Notes: generated from the sequence alone by a model not told the origin. Positions 16,508 through 25,071 are shown, numbered from the stretch's first letter. The stretch is 64,000 nucleotides of DNA from Kribbella sandramycini (GCF_013131805.1 NZ_JABJRC010000003.1:186001-250000); one strand, 5' to 3'. Program-made: numbers and translations.

Positions 16508-17452
16508 ATGAATGCTCAACTTGCGGTGATGGCCGCGATTCGCGGCGGTGTGTTCACCCGGGCCGATGCCCGGGCTTGTGGGTACCACGAGGCCGATATC
16601 GACTACTTGCTGCGCAGCGGCGGCTGGTGGCGGGTCCGCCACGGGAAGTACGCCGTCCATCGGCTGCTCAGCGTGGTCACCGAGGAGGATGCGTACGTCC
16701 GGCGCGTGGCCGCCGTCCTGCGGGCAGGTGGTCCGGCGATCCTCGCCAGCCACCAGTCGGCGGCCGTGCTGCACGGGTTGCCGGCTTGGGGGCTCGATCT
16801 GACCACGGTCCATGTGACATCGCCGTGCAACTCCGGCTCGCCACCGGGCGTCCACCGGCACATCCGCGATCCCGTCGGGCCCGGTGTTCTGACCTGGAAC
16901 AAGCTCCGTATGGTCTCCCCCGCGCGTGCGGTCGCCGAAGTGGCCGCCACCGCCGAGTCCGTCCCGGCCATCGCCCTGATCGACGCCGCCCTGTACTCCG
17001 GCCTCGTCACCCCACGCACCGCCACTCGCGCCATCAGCCTGCTTCCTCACGGCGCCGACCGCGCCGCCCACCGACTGACCCTCCATACCGGTGCCGCCTC
17101 CGTAGCCGAAACGCGCCTCCGCCTCATCCTCGCCAAAGCCGGCCTCCCCAGCCCGATCCCGCCCCCACCCTCCGACCCCGAACAGCCCACCGGAGGCATC
17201 TTGTGGTTCCCCGCAGAGCGTGCCCTCGTCGAGTTCGAGCTACGCCACCCCTACTGGCGCGAGGAATACGAGACCGACGAACCCGTCGAACCGGCCCCCA
17301 CCCCCTCCGATCCACCCTTTCCGGTCGAGACCTGCTGGCTCTCCTGGGCCGACCTCGACCGCCCACAGCTCGTCGTCGACCGCATCCGCACCACTTTCAC
17401 CCTGGCCCGCCGCCGCTCCGGCGTCCGCCATTTCCCCCTCGCCCGCGCATGA
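16508..17452 (+). CDS. AbiEi-like N-terminal domain protein with DUF559-like C-terminus
   Basis: 314 residues. The first 60 residues (GGVFTRADARACGYHEADIDYLLRSG, then a WWRVRHGKYAVH strand) form the winged-helix head of type IV antitoxin AbiEi-like proteins. The middle (AILASHQSAAVLHGLP, VHVTSP, RMVSPARAVAEVAA) is the usual AbiEi core. The end looks like a decayed DUF559/Vsr-type nuclease fold but lacks its clear catalytic pattern. No AbiEii nucleotidyltransferase partner is next to it. Such solitary genes are frequent in actinomycetes, and their function is unknown. Confidence 0.72.
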   Translation: MNAQLAVMAAIRGGVFTRADARACGYHEADIDYLLRSGGWWRVRHGKYAVHRLLSVVTEEDAYVRRVAAVLRAGGPAILASHQSAAVLHGLPAWGLDLTTVHVTSPCNSGSPPGVHRHIRDPVGPGVLTWNKLRMVSPARAVAEVAATAESVPAIALIDAALYSGLVTPRTATRAISLLPHGADRAAHRLTLHTGAASVAETRLRLILAKAGLPSPIPPPPSDPEQPTGGILWFPAERALVEFELRHPYWREEYETDEPVEPAPTPSDPPFPVETCWLSWADLDRPQLVVDRIRTTFTLARRRSGVRHFPLARA

Positions 17453-17564
17453 CCTGGGGCCCGAGTCCCCCGTCCGAGCTAGCAGTTTCGCTCGCCGGAG
17501 GGATCTGCCACGCCCCTGGATCGACGAGGTTGGTCGCAGATTCCGAAAGCAAAGGAGCCAACCA

Positions 17565-18572
17565 GTGCTGTCCGCCCGACAAAGAATCATTCGCATGACC
17601 GCCGGTGTCGCCGTCCTCGCCGTGCTGTCCGGCACACCATCGTTCGCCGACGTCGAGCCCGCGCGGCAAGCAGCGGCGATGGAGGTGAAAGGCAAGGCCG
17701 GTGGCGTTCTCGGGAAGGAGTTCGGTCCGGAGAACGAGGGCGATCCGGTGAGCTTCGAGGTCGATGCCCAGGGCGACAATCCGCTGAATCCGACCGGCGA
17801 CTTCCACGTCGTCCACCGCAACCCGGACGGCAGCCTCGTCGCCGATTTCAGTGGCAGGATCACCAGCCTGTACGCCATCGACGAGGTCGCCATCGTCACC
17901 GGGACGATCGAGCGCGCCGACCACCCCGGCGTACCGCTGGAGCTCGTCGGCAAACAGATCTCGCTCACCGTGTACGACGGTGGCCGGAAGGATCGGATCG
18001 GCTGGGTGTGGGGCTTCTTCGGCGCCCCGATCAGCCGCGTCCAAGGCACCGCGCCGCACTTCCCCGTCACCTGGGGCGACTTCCGCGTTCGCGGCGACGC
18101 CGGTCAGGAGGCCGCTGCCGCGCCCTCGTCCGAACGGGTCGACCTGAAGTCGGGCGCCACCGGAACGAACGTGCTCGCCGTCCTCGGCGGTACCAGCAAG
18201 ACCCCGCAGTTCTTCGGTGATCCGCTGCGCTTCACCGTCGCCGCCCGGATCGCACCCGGCGACAACGCCGACCAGGTAAAGGGCAAGTTCCACGTCACGC
18301 ACCACAAACCCGACGGCAGCGTGGTCGCCGACTTCCAGGGACGCATCACCTGTCTCGCCACTGGCGGCCCAGTCGGCGTCGCCACCGGCGTCGTCACCAA
18401 GTCCGTCGATGCCGGCCTCGTCGGCAAACCCGTCTCGTTCTCCTTCAAGGACGGCCGCACCGACCGCCTCGGCTGGCTCTGGGGCTTCTCCGCCACCGAC
18501 GAACCCATCAACGACTGCCAGTCGATCACCCCGTTCTACGCGCCCGACTGGGGAGGCCTGCTTGTCCGCTGA
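17565..18572 (+). CDS. Secreted protein of unknown function with two tandem beta-domain repeats
   Basis: 335 residues from the GTG at 17565 with AAAGGAG upstream. The N-terminus is a Sec signal ending around residue 29. Two homologous units follow. Unit 1 (about 56-177) has FHVVHRNPDGSLVADFSGRI and KDRIGWVWGFFG. Unit 2 (about 205-335) has FHVTHHKPDGSVVADFQGRI and TDRLGWLWGFSA. Each begins with a G-D-P-[VL]-x-F-x-V strand. I do not recognise the family. The H-x-x-H-x-x-P-D-G motif, conserved in both units, could bind a metal or ligand. It stands alone between the AbiEi-like gene and a bidirectional terminator. Confidence 0.8.
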   Translation: MLSARQRIIRMTAGVAVLAVLSGTPSFADVEPARQAAAMEVKGKAGGVLGKEFGPENEGDPVSFEVDAQGDNPLNPTGDFHVVHRNPDGSLVADFSGRITSLYAIDEVAIVTGTIERADHPGVPLELVGKQISLTVYDGGRKDRIGWVWGFFGAPISRVQGTAPHFPVTWGDFRVRGDAGQEAAAAPSSERVDLKSGATGTNVLAVLGGTSKTPQFFGDPLRFTVAARIAPGDNADQVKGKFHVTHHKPDGSVVADFQGRITCLATGGPVGVATGVVTKSVDAGLVGKPVSFSFKDGRTDRLGWLWGFSATDEPINDCQSITPFYAPDWGGLLVR

Positions 18573-18580
18573 AACCAGAA

Positions 18581-18608
18581 CGGACCCGCTGCCGAAGCAG
18601 CGGGTCCG
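18581..18608. terminator. Bidirectional hairpin terminator
   Basis: A perfect 12-bp stem (18581-18592 with 18597-18608) with a CGAA tetraloop stands between the convergent two-repeat gene and fba. No T tract on either strand. Confidence 0.7.
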
Positions 18609-18687
18609 CCAGCTGGAGCCGACAGGTGACGCGCTGAGCGGCAGCCGGATCGTGCCGCCGTTCGCGTCCTGTCTGGTGGTGCGTTGC

Positions 18688-19713
18688 TCAGGCGTTCAGC
18701 GAGGTGCCGGTGGAGCGGAGGCTCTCGCAGGCTTCCTTGACGCGGTCGGCCATACCGGCCTCGGCGGCCTTGCCCCAGGCGCGCGGGTCGTAGGCCTTCT
18801 TGTTGCCGACCTCGCCGTCGACCTTGAGGACGCCGTCGTAGTTGCCGAACATGTGCGCGGCGACCGGGCGGGTGAAGGCGTACTGGGTGTCGGTGTCGAC
18901 GTTCATCTTGATGACGCCGTGGTCGACCGCGGCCCGGATCTCCTCCAGGGTCGAGCCGGAGCCGCCGTGGAAGACCAGGTCGAACGGGCGCTCCTTGCCG
19001 ATCTTGGCGCCGACCGCGTCCTGGATGTCCTTGAGGATCTCCGGGCGCAGCTTGACCGAGCCCGGCTTGTAGACGCCGTGCACGTTGCCGAAGGTCAGCG
19101 CGGTCAGGTAGCGGCCGTGCTCACCGGCGCCGAGCGCCTCGACCGTGGCCAGGCCGTCCTCGACGGTGGTGTAGAGCTTGTCGTTGATCTCGTTCGCGAC
19201 GCCGTCCTCTTCGCCGCCGACGACGCCGACCTCGATCTCCAGCACGATCTTGGCCGCCGCGGCCTTGGCCAGCAGCTCCTTGGCGATCTCGAGGTTCTCG
19301 TCCAGCGGCACCGCCGAGCCGTCCCACATGTGCGACTGGAACAGCGGGTTCTCACCGCGGGCGACGCGCTCGGCGGAGATCTCCAGCAGCGGGCGGACGA
19401 AACCGTCCAGCTTGTCCTTGGGGCAGTGGTCGGTGTGCAGCGCGATGTTCACCGGGTAGTGCTTGGCGACCTCGTGCGCGTACGCGGCCAGGGCGACCGA
19501 GCCGGTCACCATGTTCTTCACGGTCGAGCCGGACAGGTACTCCGCGCCGCCGGTGGAGACCTGGACGATGCCGTCCGAGCCCGCCTCGGCGAAACCGCGG
19601 ATCGCTGCGATCAGCGTCTGCGAGGAGCTGACGTTGATGGCCGGGTAGGCGAAGCGGTTCTGCTTGGCCTTGTCCAGCATCTCGGCGTAGACCTCAGGGG
19701 TGGCAATAGGCAT
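18688..19713 (-). CDS. fba: Class II fructose-bisphosphate aldolase
   Basis: 341 residues, full length. It splits fructose 1,6-bisphosphate into two triose phosphates with a Zn ion. Zn ligands are visible: the IALHTDHCPKD His, the HGRYLTALTFGNVHG His and VFHGGSGS. The GGAEYLSG and AINVSSSQTL segments are typical of the long class IIA form. A GGAG site lies in front. It is transcribed alone, toward the two-repeat gene. Confidence 0.97.
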   Translation of the reverse strand: MPIATPEVYAEMLDKAKQNRFAYPAINVSSSQTLIAAIRGFAEAGSDGIVQVSTGGAEYLSGSTVKNMVTGSVALAAYAHEVAKHYPVNIALHTDHCPKDKLDGFVRPLLEISAERVARGENPLFQSHMWDGSAVPLDENLEIAKELLAKAAAAKIVLEIEVGVVGGEEDGVANEINDKLYTTVEDGLATVEALGAGEHGRYLTALTFGNVHGVYKPGSVKLRPEILKDIQDAVGAKIGKERPFDLVFHGGSGSTLEEIRAAVDHGVIKMNVDTDTQYAFTRPVAAHMFGNYDGVLKVDGEVGNKKAYDPRAWGKAAEAGMADRVKEACESLRSTGTSLNA

Positions 19714-19881
19714 GTCTCGCGGTACTCCTCACAACAAAATTCCTGTGGGTTGAGCTCCAGTATCGCCGCCCGGCACCTCGTCGTGGCGAGCGGCCCGCCT
19801 GCTGACCGGTCAGGTGACCGGGGAGCGAACAGCAGCAGAACAGACCAGTTGGGGACAGGATCGGTCCAGTGGCGGCCGCCG

Positions 19882-20601
19882 TCAGGCCGATCCGGAGCGC
19901 GGCCCGCGGGGGGTGAGGGCCATGTGCAGCCGGTACCGATCGGCCCGGTAGGCCGACCAGGACAGCTCGACGACCTTGCGGCCGGCGAAGGTGGTGCGCT
20001 CGAGGACCAGCAGGGGTGCCCGCCGGGCCACGCCGAGAACCCGGGCCACATGACCGTCGGCGTTGTCCGCCCGGACGGTCTGCTCACCGGAGGTGACGAC
20101 GACGTCGTACTCGCTCGCGAAGACGTCGTACAGGGTGCCGAGCTCGCGGCCGAGCAGGCCGGGGAAGAGCGCGGACGGGTAGTAGCCGACCTCGTAGGCC
20201 ATCGGCGAGGCGTCCGCGGTGCGCAGCCGCTCGACGCGGATCACCTTGGTGCCCTTGGCGACCCGCAGGCCCTTCGCGGTCTCGTCGGAGGCCTCGATCT
20301 CGGTCGCCGACAGCACGACCGTCCCGGGCTCCAGGCCGCGGGCCCGCATCTCCCGGGAGAACGAGGTGAGGTGCAGCTGGGAGTCGACCTGGGGGCCGGT
20401 GACGAAGGTGCCCTTACCGTGCACCCGCTCCAGCGCGCCGGATTCGACCAGGTCGCTGATCGCCTGCCGCACGGTCACCCGGGAGACGTTCAGCTTGTCC
20501 ACCAGGGCCCGCTCCGAGGGGATCGGATCCCCCGGGTGCAGCTCGACGTCGATCAGTCGTTCCAGCACCGATCGGACCTGGGCCCGCTTCGTCGCCACCA
20601 T
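19882..20601 (-). CDS. GntR family regulator, HutC/UTRA type
   Basis: 239 residues. The N-terminal winged helix (DPIPSERALVDKLNVSRVTVRQAISDL and GKGTFVTGP) is GntR. From about residue 85 a UTRA effector domain follows (RLRTADASPMAYEVGYYPS, LERTTFAGRKVVELSWSAYR). UTRA domains usually bind sugar phosphates or amino sugars, which suits the divergent SIS isomerase gene. It resembles DasR/NagR-type control of amino-sugar use. The direct repeat at 20687-20702 is the best candidate operator. Confidence 0.9.
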   Translation of the reverse strand: MVATKRAQVRSVLERLIDVELHPGDPIPSERALVDKLNVSRVTVRQAISDLVESGALERVHGKGTFVTGPQVDSQLHLTSFSREMRARGLEPGTVVLSATEIEASDETAKGLRVAKGTKVIRVERLRTADASPMAYEVGYYPSALFPGLLGRELGTLYDVFASEYDVVVTSGEQTVRADNADGHVARVLGVARRAPLLVLERTTFAGRKVVELSWSAYRADRYRLHMALTPRGPRSGSA

Positions 20602-20686
20602 CGCTTCTCGATCCTCCAGACCTGGGCGGGACTCGGGGGTGCCCCGGGACGCCGCTCACTGCTATCGTGCGCAGCATACCTGTTAA

Positions 20687-20702
20687 GACCAGATAGGACC
20701 AG
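20687..20702 (+). promoter_or_regulatory. Candidate operator of the GntR regulator
   Basis: GACCAG occurs twice, at 20687-20692 and 20697-20702, spaced 10 bp, one helical turn. The site sits exactly at the start of the SIS gene. DasR sites in Streptomyces are the palindrome TGGTCTAGACCA. Here the half-sites are in direct orientation, so the assignment is tentative. Confidence 0.4.
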
Positions 20703-21760
20703 TGATCGCAGTGGTGTCTGTCCCCGTCCCGGAAACCCAGATGGCGCGCGAGATCGCCGAACAGCCGGCTGCCCTGGCCGCGACGTTCGAGCACGTGCTG
20801 CCGCTGCGGCACGACATCACGCGGCTGGCCGCGGGTCGCCGCAACGTCATCTTCGTGGCCCGCGGATCGTCCGACAACGCCGGCGTCTACGGCCGCTACC
20901 TGACCGAGATCCACGCCGGCCGGCAGGCCTCGCTGGCCGCGCCCTCGGTCGCCACGCTGTACGGCGCGAACCTCGACCTGTCGAACTCGCTGGTCGTGGC
21001 GGTCAGCCAGTCCGGCGCGACCCAGGAGATCGTCGACACCGCGGAGTGGGCCAAGCGCAACGGCGCCGCGATCGTCGGCATCACCAACGACGGCGACAGC
21101 CCACTGGCCTCGACCGCCGATGTCGCGCTGATCACCCAGGCCGGCAAGGAGCTCGCCGTCCCGGCGACCAAGACGTACACGACGCAGCTCGCCGCGATCA
21201 CCGTCGCCGTCGACGCGCTCGCCCAGAAGCCAGGCACGCTGGACGCCGATATCGCCCGCGTCCCGGACGCCGCCGCCCAGATGCTCGAAGGGTCGGTCGA
21301 CGCCGCCGCCGAGCTGCTCGCCGGCGCGCACGACGTCCTGGCCAGCGGCCGCGGCCTCACCTTCGGCACGACGCTCGAGGTCGCCCTCAAACTCGAGGAG
21401 ACCTGCCTGCAGCCCGTCCGCGGCCTGTCCTACGCCGACCTCAAACACGGCCCGATCGCCGTCGTCGACGCCGACCTGGTCACGATCCTGGTCGCCGCCG
21501 GTGAGGGCCCGGCTCTGCCCGGGATGACCGAGCTGGCCGGGGTCGTCCGCGAGAAGGGCAGCAAGATCCTCGGCATCGGCGGCGACCCCGCCTTCGCCGC
21601 CCGCAACGACGTCAACCTGCCCGGCCCGGACCTCCCCGAGACACTGGCCCCGCTGGCCCTCGTCATCCCGGCCCAGCGCGCGATCGAGGCGCTGGCCCGC
21701 AAACTCGGCCTCGACCCGGACGCCCCGCGCGGCCTGCGCAAGGTCACCCAGACCGACTGA
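20702..21760 (+). CDS. SIS-domain sugar isomerase/deaminase (GlmS C-terminal type)
   Basis: 352 residues from GTG at 20702. GTGs at 20711 and 20714 are equally possible and would keep the operator outside the gene. Two SIS domains are seen, about 40-180 and 215-340: FVARGSSDNAGVYGRYL, VAVSQSGATQEIVDTAEWAK, ATKTYTTQLAAI, GLTFGTTLEVALKLEET and YADLKHGP. This matches the isomerase half of glucosamine-6-phosphate synthase without the glutaminase domain, as in NagB-II/AgaS-type enzymes that convert amino-sugar phosphates. The divergent UTRA regulator supports a role in amino-sugar catabolism. Confidence 0.87.
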   Translation: MIAVVSVPVPETQMAREIAEQPAALAATFEHVLPLRHDITRLAAGRRNVIFVARGSSDNAGVYGRYLTEIHAGRQASLAAPSVATLYGANLDLSNSLVVAVSQSGATQEIVDTAEWAKRNGAAIVGITNDGDSPLASTADVALITQAGKELAVPATKTYTTQLAAITVAVDALAQKPGTLDADIARVPDAAAQMLEGSVDAAAELLAGAHDVLASGRGLTFGTTLEVALKLEETCLQPVRGLSYADLKHGPIAVVDADLVTILVAAGEGPALPGMTELAGVVREKGSKILGIGGDPAFAARNDVNLPGPDLPETLAPLALVIPAQRAIEALARKLGLDPDAPRGLRKVTQTD

Positions 21761-21834
21761 CCCCAACTTGACCGTGCCCCAAGGGCACAGTTTCAGCTGT
21801 TGTCCGGAGCCATCCGAACAGCAGAGGAGACAGC

Positions 21835-23358
21835 ATGAAACGGGGACGAGCCCACCGACCGCCTGCAGCTCGCCGAGCGGCGGGACGGCGAGCGGCCGGG
21901 TTGGGCGTTGCTCTAGCCGTGGTTGGAGCGGTGCTGGTACCGGGGACCAGCACCGCGACTCCTGAGCGAGGTACCACTCCGGAGCGAGTTACCTGGAGTG
22001 GTTGTCCGGCGGAGACCACGGCGAAGTTTCCGTTGGTTCCGTTGCAGTGCGCGAGGGTTCCGGTTCCGCTCGACTACGGCAAGCCGGGCGGGGCCACGAT
22101 CGACATCATGGTGTCGCGGCTGGTGAGCAGCAGCCCGGCCAGGCGTGGGGTGCTGCTGACGAACCCCGGCGGACCGGGTGCCGCGGGGTTGTCGATGCCG
22201 GCCGAGCTGGCGACGTTGGGGATGCCGGCGAGTGTGCTGAATCGGTACGACGTGGTGGGGATGGATCCGCGCGGGGTCGGGTTGTCGGCGCCGGTGAGTT
22301 GCGGGTTCGCGCAGGGGCAGGCATACGCCGGCAACATCCCGCCGTATCCGGCGGACGCGGCGGCCGTCACGCGATGGGCCGGCGTGGTCAAGGGCGTCGC
22401 CGACCAATGCGCGACCAACGATCACGACGACCGGCTCCGCTTCATGTCGACAGCGAACACCGCCCGCGACATGGACACGATCCGCGCGGCGCTCGGCGAA
22501 GAGAAGCTCAGCTACTTCGGCGGCTCCTACGGTACGGCGCTCGGCGCGGCCTACGCCTCGCTCTTCCCACAGCGCACCGACCGCGTCGTGCTCGACAGCA
22601 ACTCCGGCGACACGGTCCTCACGCGGGAGAGCCAGCGGCGCTTCGGGCTCGGCGCCGAGCAGCGCTTCCCGGACTTCGCGAAGTTCGCGGCCAATCGGAG
22701 TACGGCGTACGGGCTCGGGCGGACGCCGGCCGAGGTGCGGCGGAACTTCCTCCGGTTCGCCGAACAGCTGGAGACCGAGCCGGTGCTCGGGTACGACGGC
22801 GCCACCTTCCGGATCGCAGTCTTCGCCGGCATCTACGCCGACCAGGACTTCCCCAAGACCGCGCAGCTCTGGCAAAGCCTCAAGGACCATCAGCCGAATC
22901 TCTTGTCCAGCAAGGCGGAAACCCCCTCGCCGTACGACAACAGCATGTCCGCCTACCTCGCCGTGGTCTGCAACGACTCGGCCTGGCCGCGCGATCTCGC
23001 CGCCTACCAGCGCGATGTGAAGGACGCCCGGCAGCGCTACCCGCTCTTCGGCGCGGCCGGCGCCAACATCACCCCCTGCGCATTCTGGCACCATGCGCCC
23101 GCCGAGCCACCAGTGAAGATCAGTCAAAAGGGTCCGGCGAACATCCTCATCCTGCAGAACCTTCGCGACCCTGCGACGCCGCACGTCGGCGGAGTCCTGC
23201 TGCGTAAGGCCTTTGGCGACCGCGCCCGGCTCGTGAGTGTCGACCAGGGCGGCCACGGCGCATATGTCTACAGCTCCAACGCCTGCGTGCTCAACGTGGC
23301 AACAGCGTTCCTCGTCGACGGGAAGCGTCCCCGGCACGACCTGCGCTGCGACGCCTGA
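21835..23358 (+). CDS. Secreted alpha/beta-hydrolase, tripeptidyl aminopeptidase (SlpD/E, TAP) type
   Basis: 507 residues. A basic N-terminus and hydrophobic segment (residues about 20-42) form a signal peptide. The hydrolase core has RRGVLLTNPGGPG for the oxyanion hole, DVVGMDPRGVGLS and the nucleophile in SYFGGSYGTALGAAYA. The TAP-like C-terminal domain gives the catalytic Asp in ILQNLRDPATP and the His in VDQGGHGAYV. These enzymes cut tripeptides from protein N-termini outside the cell. The gene has an AGAGGAGA site and is probably alone. Confidence 0.88.
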   Translation: MKRGRAHRPPAARRAAGRRAAGLGVALAVVGAVLVPGTSTATPERGTTPERVTWSGCPAETTAKFPLVPLQCARVPVPLDYGKPGGATIDIMVSRLVSSSPARRGVLLTNPGGPGAAGLSMPAELATLGMPASVLNRYDVVGMDPRGVGLSAPVSCGFAQGQAYAGNIPPYPADAAAVTRWAGVVKGVADQCATNDHDDRLRFMSTANTARDMDTIRAALGEEKLSYFGGSYGTALGAAYASLFPQRTDRVVLDSNSGDTVLTRESQRRFGLGAEQRFPDFAKFAANRSTAYGLGRTPAEVRRNFLRFAEQLETEPVLGYDGATFRIAVFAGIYADQDFPKTAQLWQSLKDHQPNLLSSKAETPSPYDNSMSAYLAVVCNDSAWPRDLAAYQRDVKDARQRYPLFGAAGANITPCAFWHHAPAEPPVKISQKGPANILILQNLRDPATPHVGGVLLRKAFGDRARLVSVDQGGHGAYVYSSNACVLNVATAFLVDGKRPRHDLRCDA

Positions 23359-23366
23359 CGCGATGA

Positions 23367-23409
23367 GTGCTCCACGCCGTGCAAAGATCGACTCCATGGC
23401 GTGGAGCAC
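23367..23409. promoter_or_regulatory. 12-bp inverted repeat over the MerR gene start
   Basis: GTGCTCCACGCC (23367-23378) and its exact reverse complement (23398-23409) flank a 19-base spacer. The right arm covers the second codon of the MerR gene. Either it is an autoregulatory operator or, in RNA, a hairpin that closes the start codon. Confidence 0.5.
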
Positions 23410-24109
23410 CCGGCAGGTCGCCGAGCTGGCCGGGACGACTGTCAAGGCCGTCCGGCACTATCACAAGCTCGGTCTGCTGGCCGAGCCCGAGCGAACCGCC
23501 AATGGCTACAAGCAGTACGGCGTCGCCGAGCTGACCCGTCTGCTGCGCATCCGCCGACTCACCGAGCTCGGCCTGTCGCTCCCCCAGATCGCCCAGCTCG
23601 GCGACACCACCGAGCACCCGGCTCAGATTCTGCGCGAACTGGACGCCGAACTCGCGGCCGGGATCGACCGCCTGCAACGTCTCCGCGCCGAGCTGGCGCC
23701 GATCCTCGAACACGGCTGGCCGACCGATCTACCGGCCGAGTGGGCGCCGCTGATCAGCGAGATGTCCGCCAACGATCGCGCCCTTCTCGTCGTCCAGGCG
23801 CGCCTCCTCGATGCCGAAGGGCTCAAGACCTGGCAGCGCTTCCTCGCCGAGTACGTCGAGGATCCAGCCGTCGGCGAGTTCGACCGCCTCGCTCCGGACG
23901 CCGACGAACCCACCCGCGCCGACCTGGTCGACCGGCTCAGCGAGCACTTCGCCACAATCCGCACCGAGTTCCCCGAGCTCCAGGAGTCCCGGACGACGGC
24001 GCCCGGCGGCCCGGGGCACGTCGGCCGCACGATCGACCTGGCCATGAACGACCTCTACAACCCGGCCCAACTCGACGTCCTGCAACGGATCAGAAACCGC
24101 CGGAAGTAG
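23396..24109 (+). CDS. MerR family transcriptional regulator
   Basis: 237 residues from the ATG at 23396. The N-terminal MerR HTH reads WSTRQVAELAGTTVKAVRHYHKLG and is followed by a wing (GYKQYGVAELTRLLRIRRLTELG). After the coiled-coil helix, a C-terminal helical region of about 120 residues (LLVVQARLLDAEGLKTWQRFL, FDRLAPDADEPTRADLVDRL) resembles TipAS-like or other ligand-binding tails but is not certain. The VOC gene follows 66 bp downstream on the same strand and may be its target. Confidence 0.87.
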   Translation: MAWSTRQVAELAGTTVKAVRHYHKLGLLAEPERTANGYKQYGVAELTRLLRIRRLTELGLSLPQIAQLGDTTEHPAQILRELDAELAAGIDRLQRLRAELAPILEHGWPTDLPAEWAPLISEMSANDRALLVVQARLLDAEGLKTWQRFLAEYVEDPAVGEFDRLAPDADEPTRADLVDRLSEHFATIRTEFPELQESRTTAPGGPGHVGRTIDLAMNDLYNPAQLDVLQRIRNRRK

Positions 24110-24175
24110 CGGCCAGCATCCGTCCTCTTCTGCTGTGAGGCTAAAGATCTCAGAACAGCGAGAGGGTGTGCGGAA

Positions 24176-24592
24176 ATGTTGCGAGGGATGGCGACGGTGA
24201 GCTTCTACGCCGACGATGTGCGGGCTGCCCGGGACTGGTACGCGAACTTCCTCGACACGGAGGCGTACTACGCGATGCCGTCCCAGGAGGCGCCGTCCTA
24301 TGTCGAGTTCCGGATCGGCGACTTCCAGGCCGAGCTGGGCATCATCGACGCGAAGTTCGCGCCGCACCGCGTCGGCGACGGCCCGGCCGGCGCGATCCTC
24401 AACTGGCACGTCGACGATCTCGAGAAGACGCTCGACCGCCTGCTCGAACTCGGCGCGACCCTCAACCAGGGCATCGTCGACCACGGCGACTCCGGCTTCC
24501 GGACGGCGTCCGTGACCGACCCCTTCGGCAATCTGCTCGGCATCATGACCAACCCGCACTACCTGGACATCGTCGCCGCGGTCCGCGGCTGA
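24176..24592 (+). CDS. VOC family (glyoxalase/bleomycin-resistance type) protein
   Basis: 138 residues (a second start at 24188 is possible). The pattern is that of single-unit VOC proteins: TVSFYADDVRAARDWYANFLD at the start, then VEFRIGDFQAELGIID, WHVDDLEKTLDRLLELGA and TDPFGNLLGIMTNP at the end. Members bind metal or drugs in a dimer pocket. It lies after the MerR gene and ends 7 bp before the convergent HxlR gene. Confidence 0.85.
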   Translation: MLRGMATVSFYADDVRAARDWYANFLDTEAYYAMPSQEAPSYVEFRIGDFQAELGIIDAKFAPHRVGDGPAGAILNWHVDDLEKTLDRLLELGATLNQGIVDHGDSGFRTASVTDPFGNLLGIMTNPHYLDIVAAVRG

Positions 24593-24599
24593 AGCGCAC

Positions 24600-24974
24600 T
24601 CAGTCGGCGCGGGCCTCGTCGTAGGTCTGCTGGGCGGCGAGGATGCCGGGCATGCTCGTGGTCAGGTAGCCGATCAGGTCGAGCAGCTTCGCCGCGAGGA
24701 CGGCGCCGGTCGGGGTCAGGCTGTACTCGACCTTCAGCGGGAACGTCGACTGGACGTCGCGATGAACGAGCCCGTCCCGCTCCAGCGCGTGCAAGGACTG
24801 GGCGAGCATCTTCTGACTGACGCCGTCCACCTGCCGGCGCAGCTCGTTGAAGCGCAGCGGACCATCGGCCAGCGCTCCGAGCGCGAGCGCGCCCCAACGC
24901 CCGGTCACATCCTCGAGCACCGGCCGGGACGGGCAGGAGGACGAGAACACGTCGTACTCGATGTCCTCGCTCAC
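24600..24974 (-). CDS. HxlR family transcriptional regulator
   Basis: 124 residues, typical length. The signature is complete: CPSRPVLEDVTGRWGALAL, RFNELRRQVDGVSQKMLAQSLHALERDGL and VEYSLTPTG. HxlR proteins are winged-helix dimers that sense reactive electrophiles or oxidants, often through a Cys near the N-terminus, here the Cys of SSSCPSRP. It is divergent from the Tat-exported SnoaL-like gene across a 97-bp gap with an inverted repeat. Confidence 0.92.
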   Translation of the reverse strand: MSEDIEYDVFSSSCPSRPVLEDVTGRWGALALGALADGPLRFNELRRQVDGVSQKMLAQSLHALERDGLVHRDVQSTFPLKVEYSLTPTGAVLAAKLLDLIGYLTTSMPGILAAQQTYDEARAD

Positions 24975-25018
24975 GGTTCCCAGTGTAGTTCGTCACGGGA
25001 ACCGAGTACTTGAAGGTT

Positions 25019-25056
25019 GTAGTATCTGATGGTAAGCAGTATCTATCAGAAACTAC
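25019..25056. promoter_or_regulatory. Candidate HxlR operator
   Basis: GTAGTATCTGAT (25019-25030) and ATCAGAAACTAC (25045-25056) are inverted repeats with one mismatch. An extra AGTATCT half-site lies in the spacer. The region is A+T-richer than its surroundings and is placed just before the SnoaL-like gene. Confidence 0.6.
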
Positions 25057-25071
25057 AGAAGGAGATGGACG

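Noticed and set aside
18409..21504. A plus-strand open frame of 1031 codons
   Set aside because: It crosses fba, the GntR gene and part of the SIS gene in the wrong frame; composition is that of a shadow frame.
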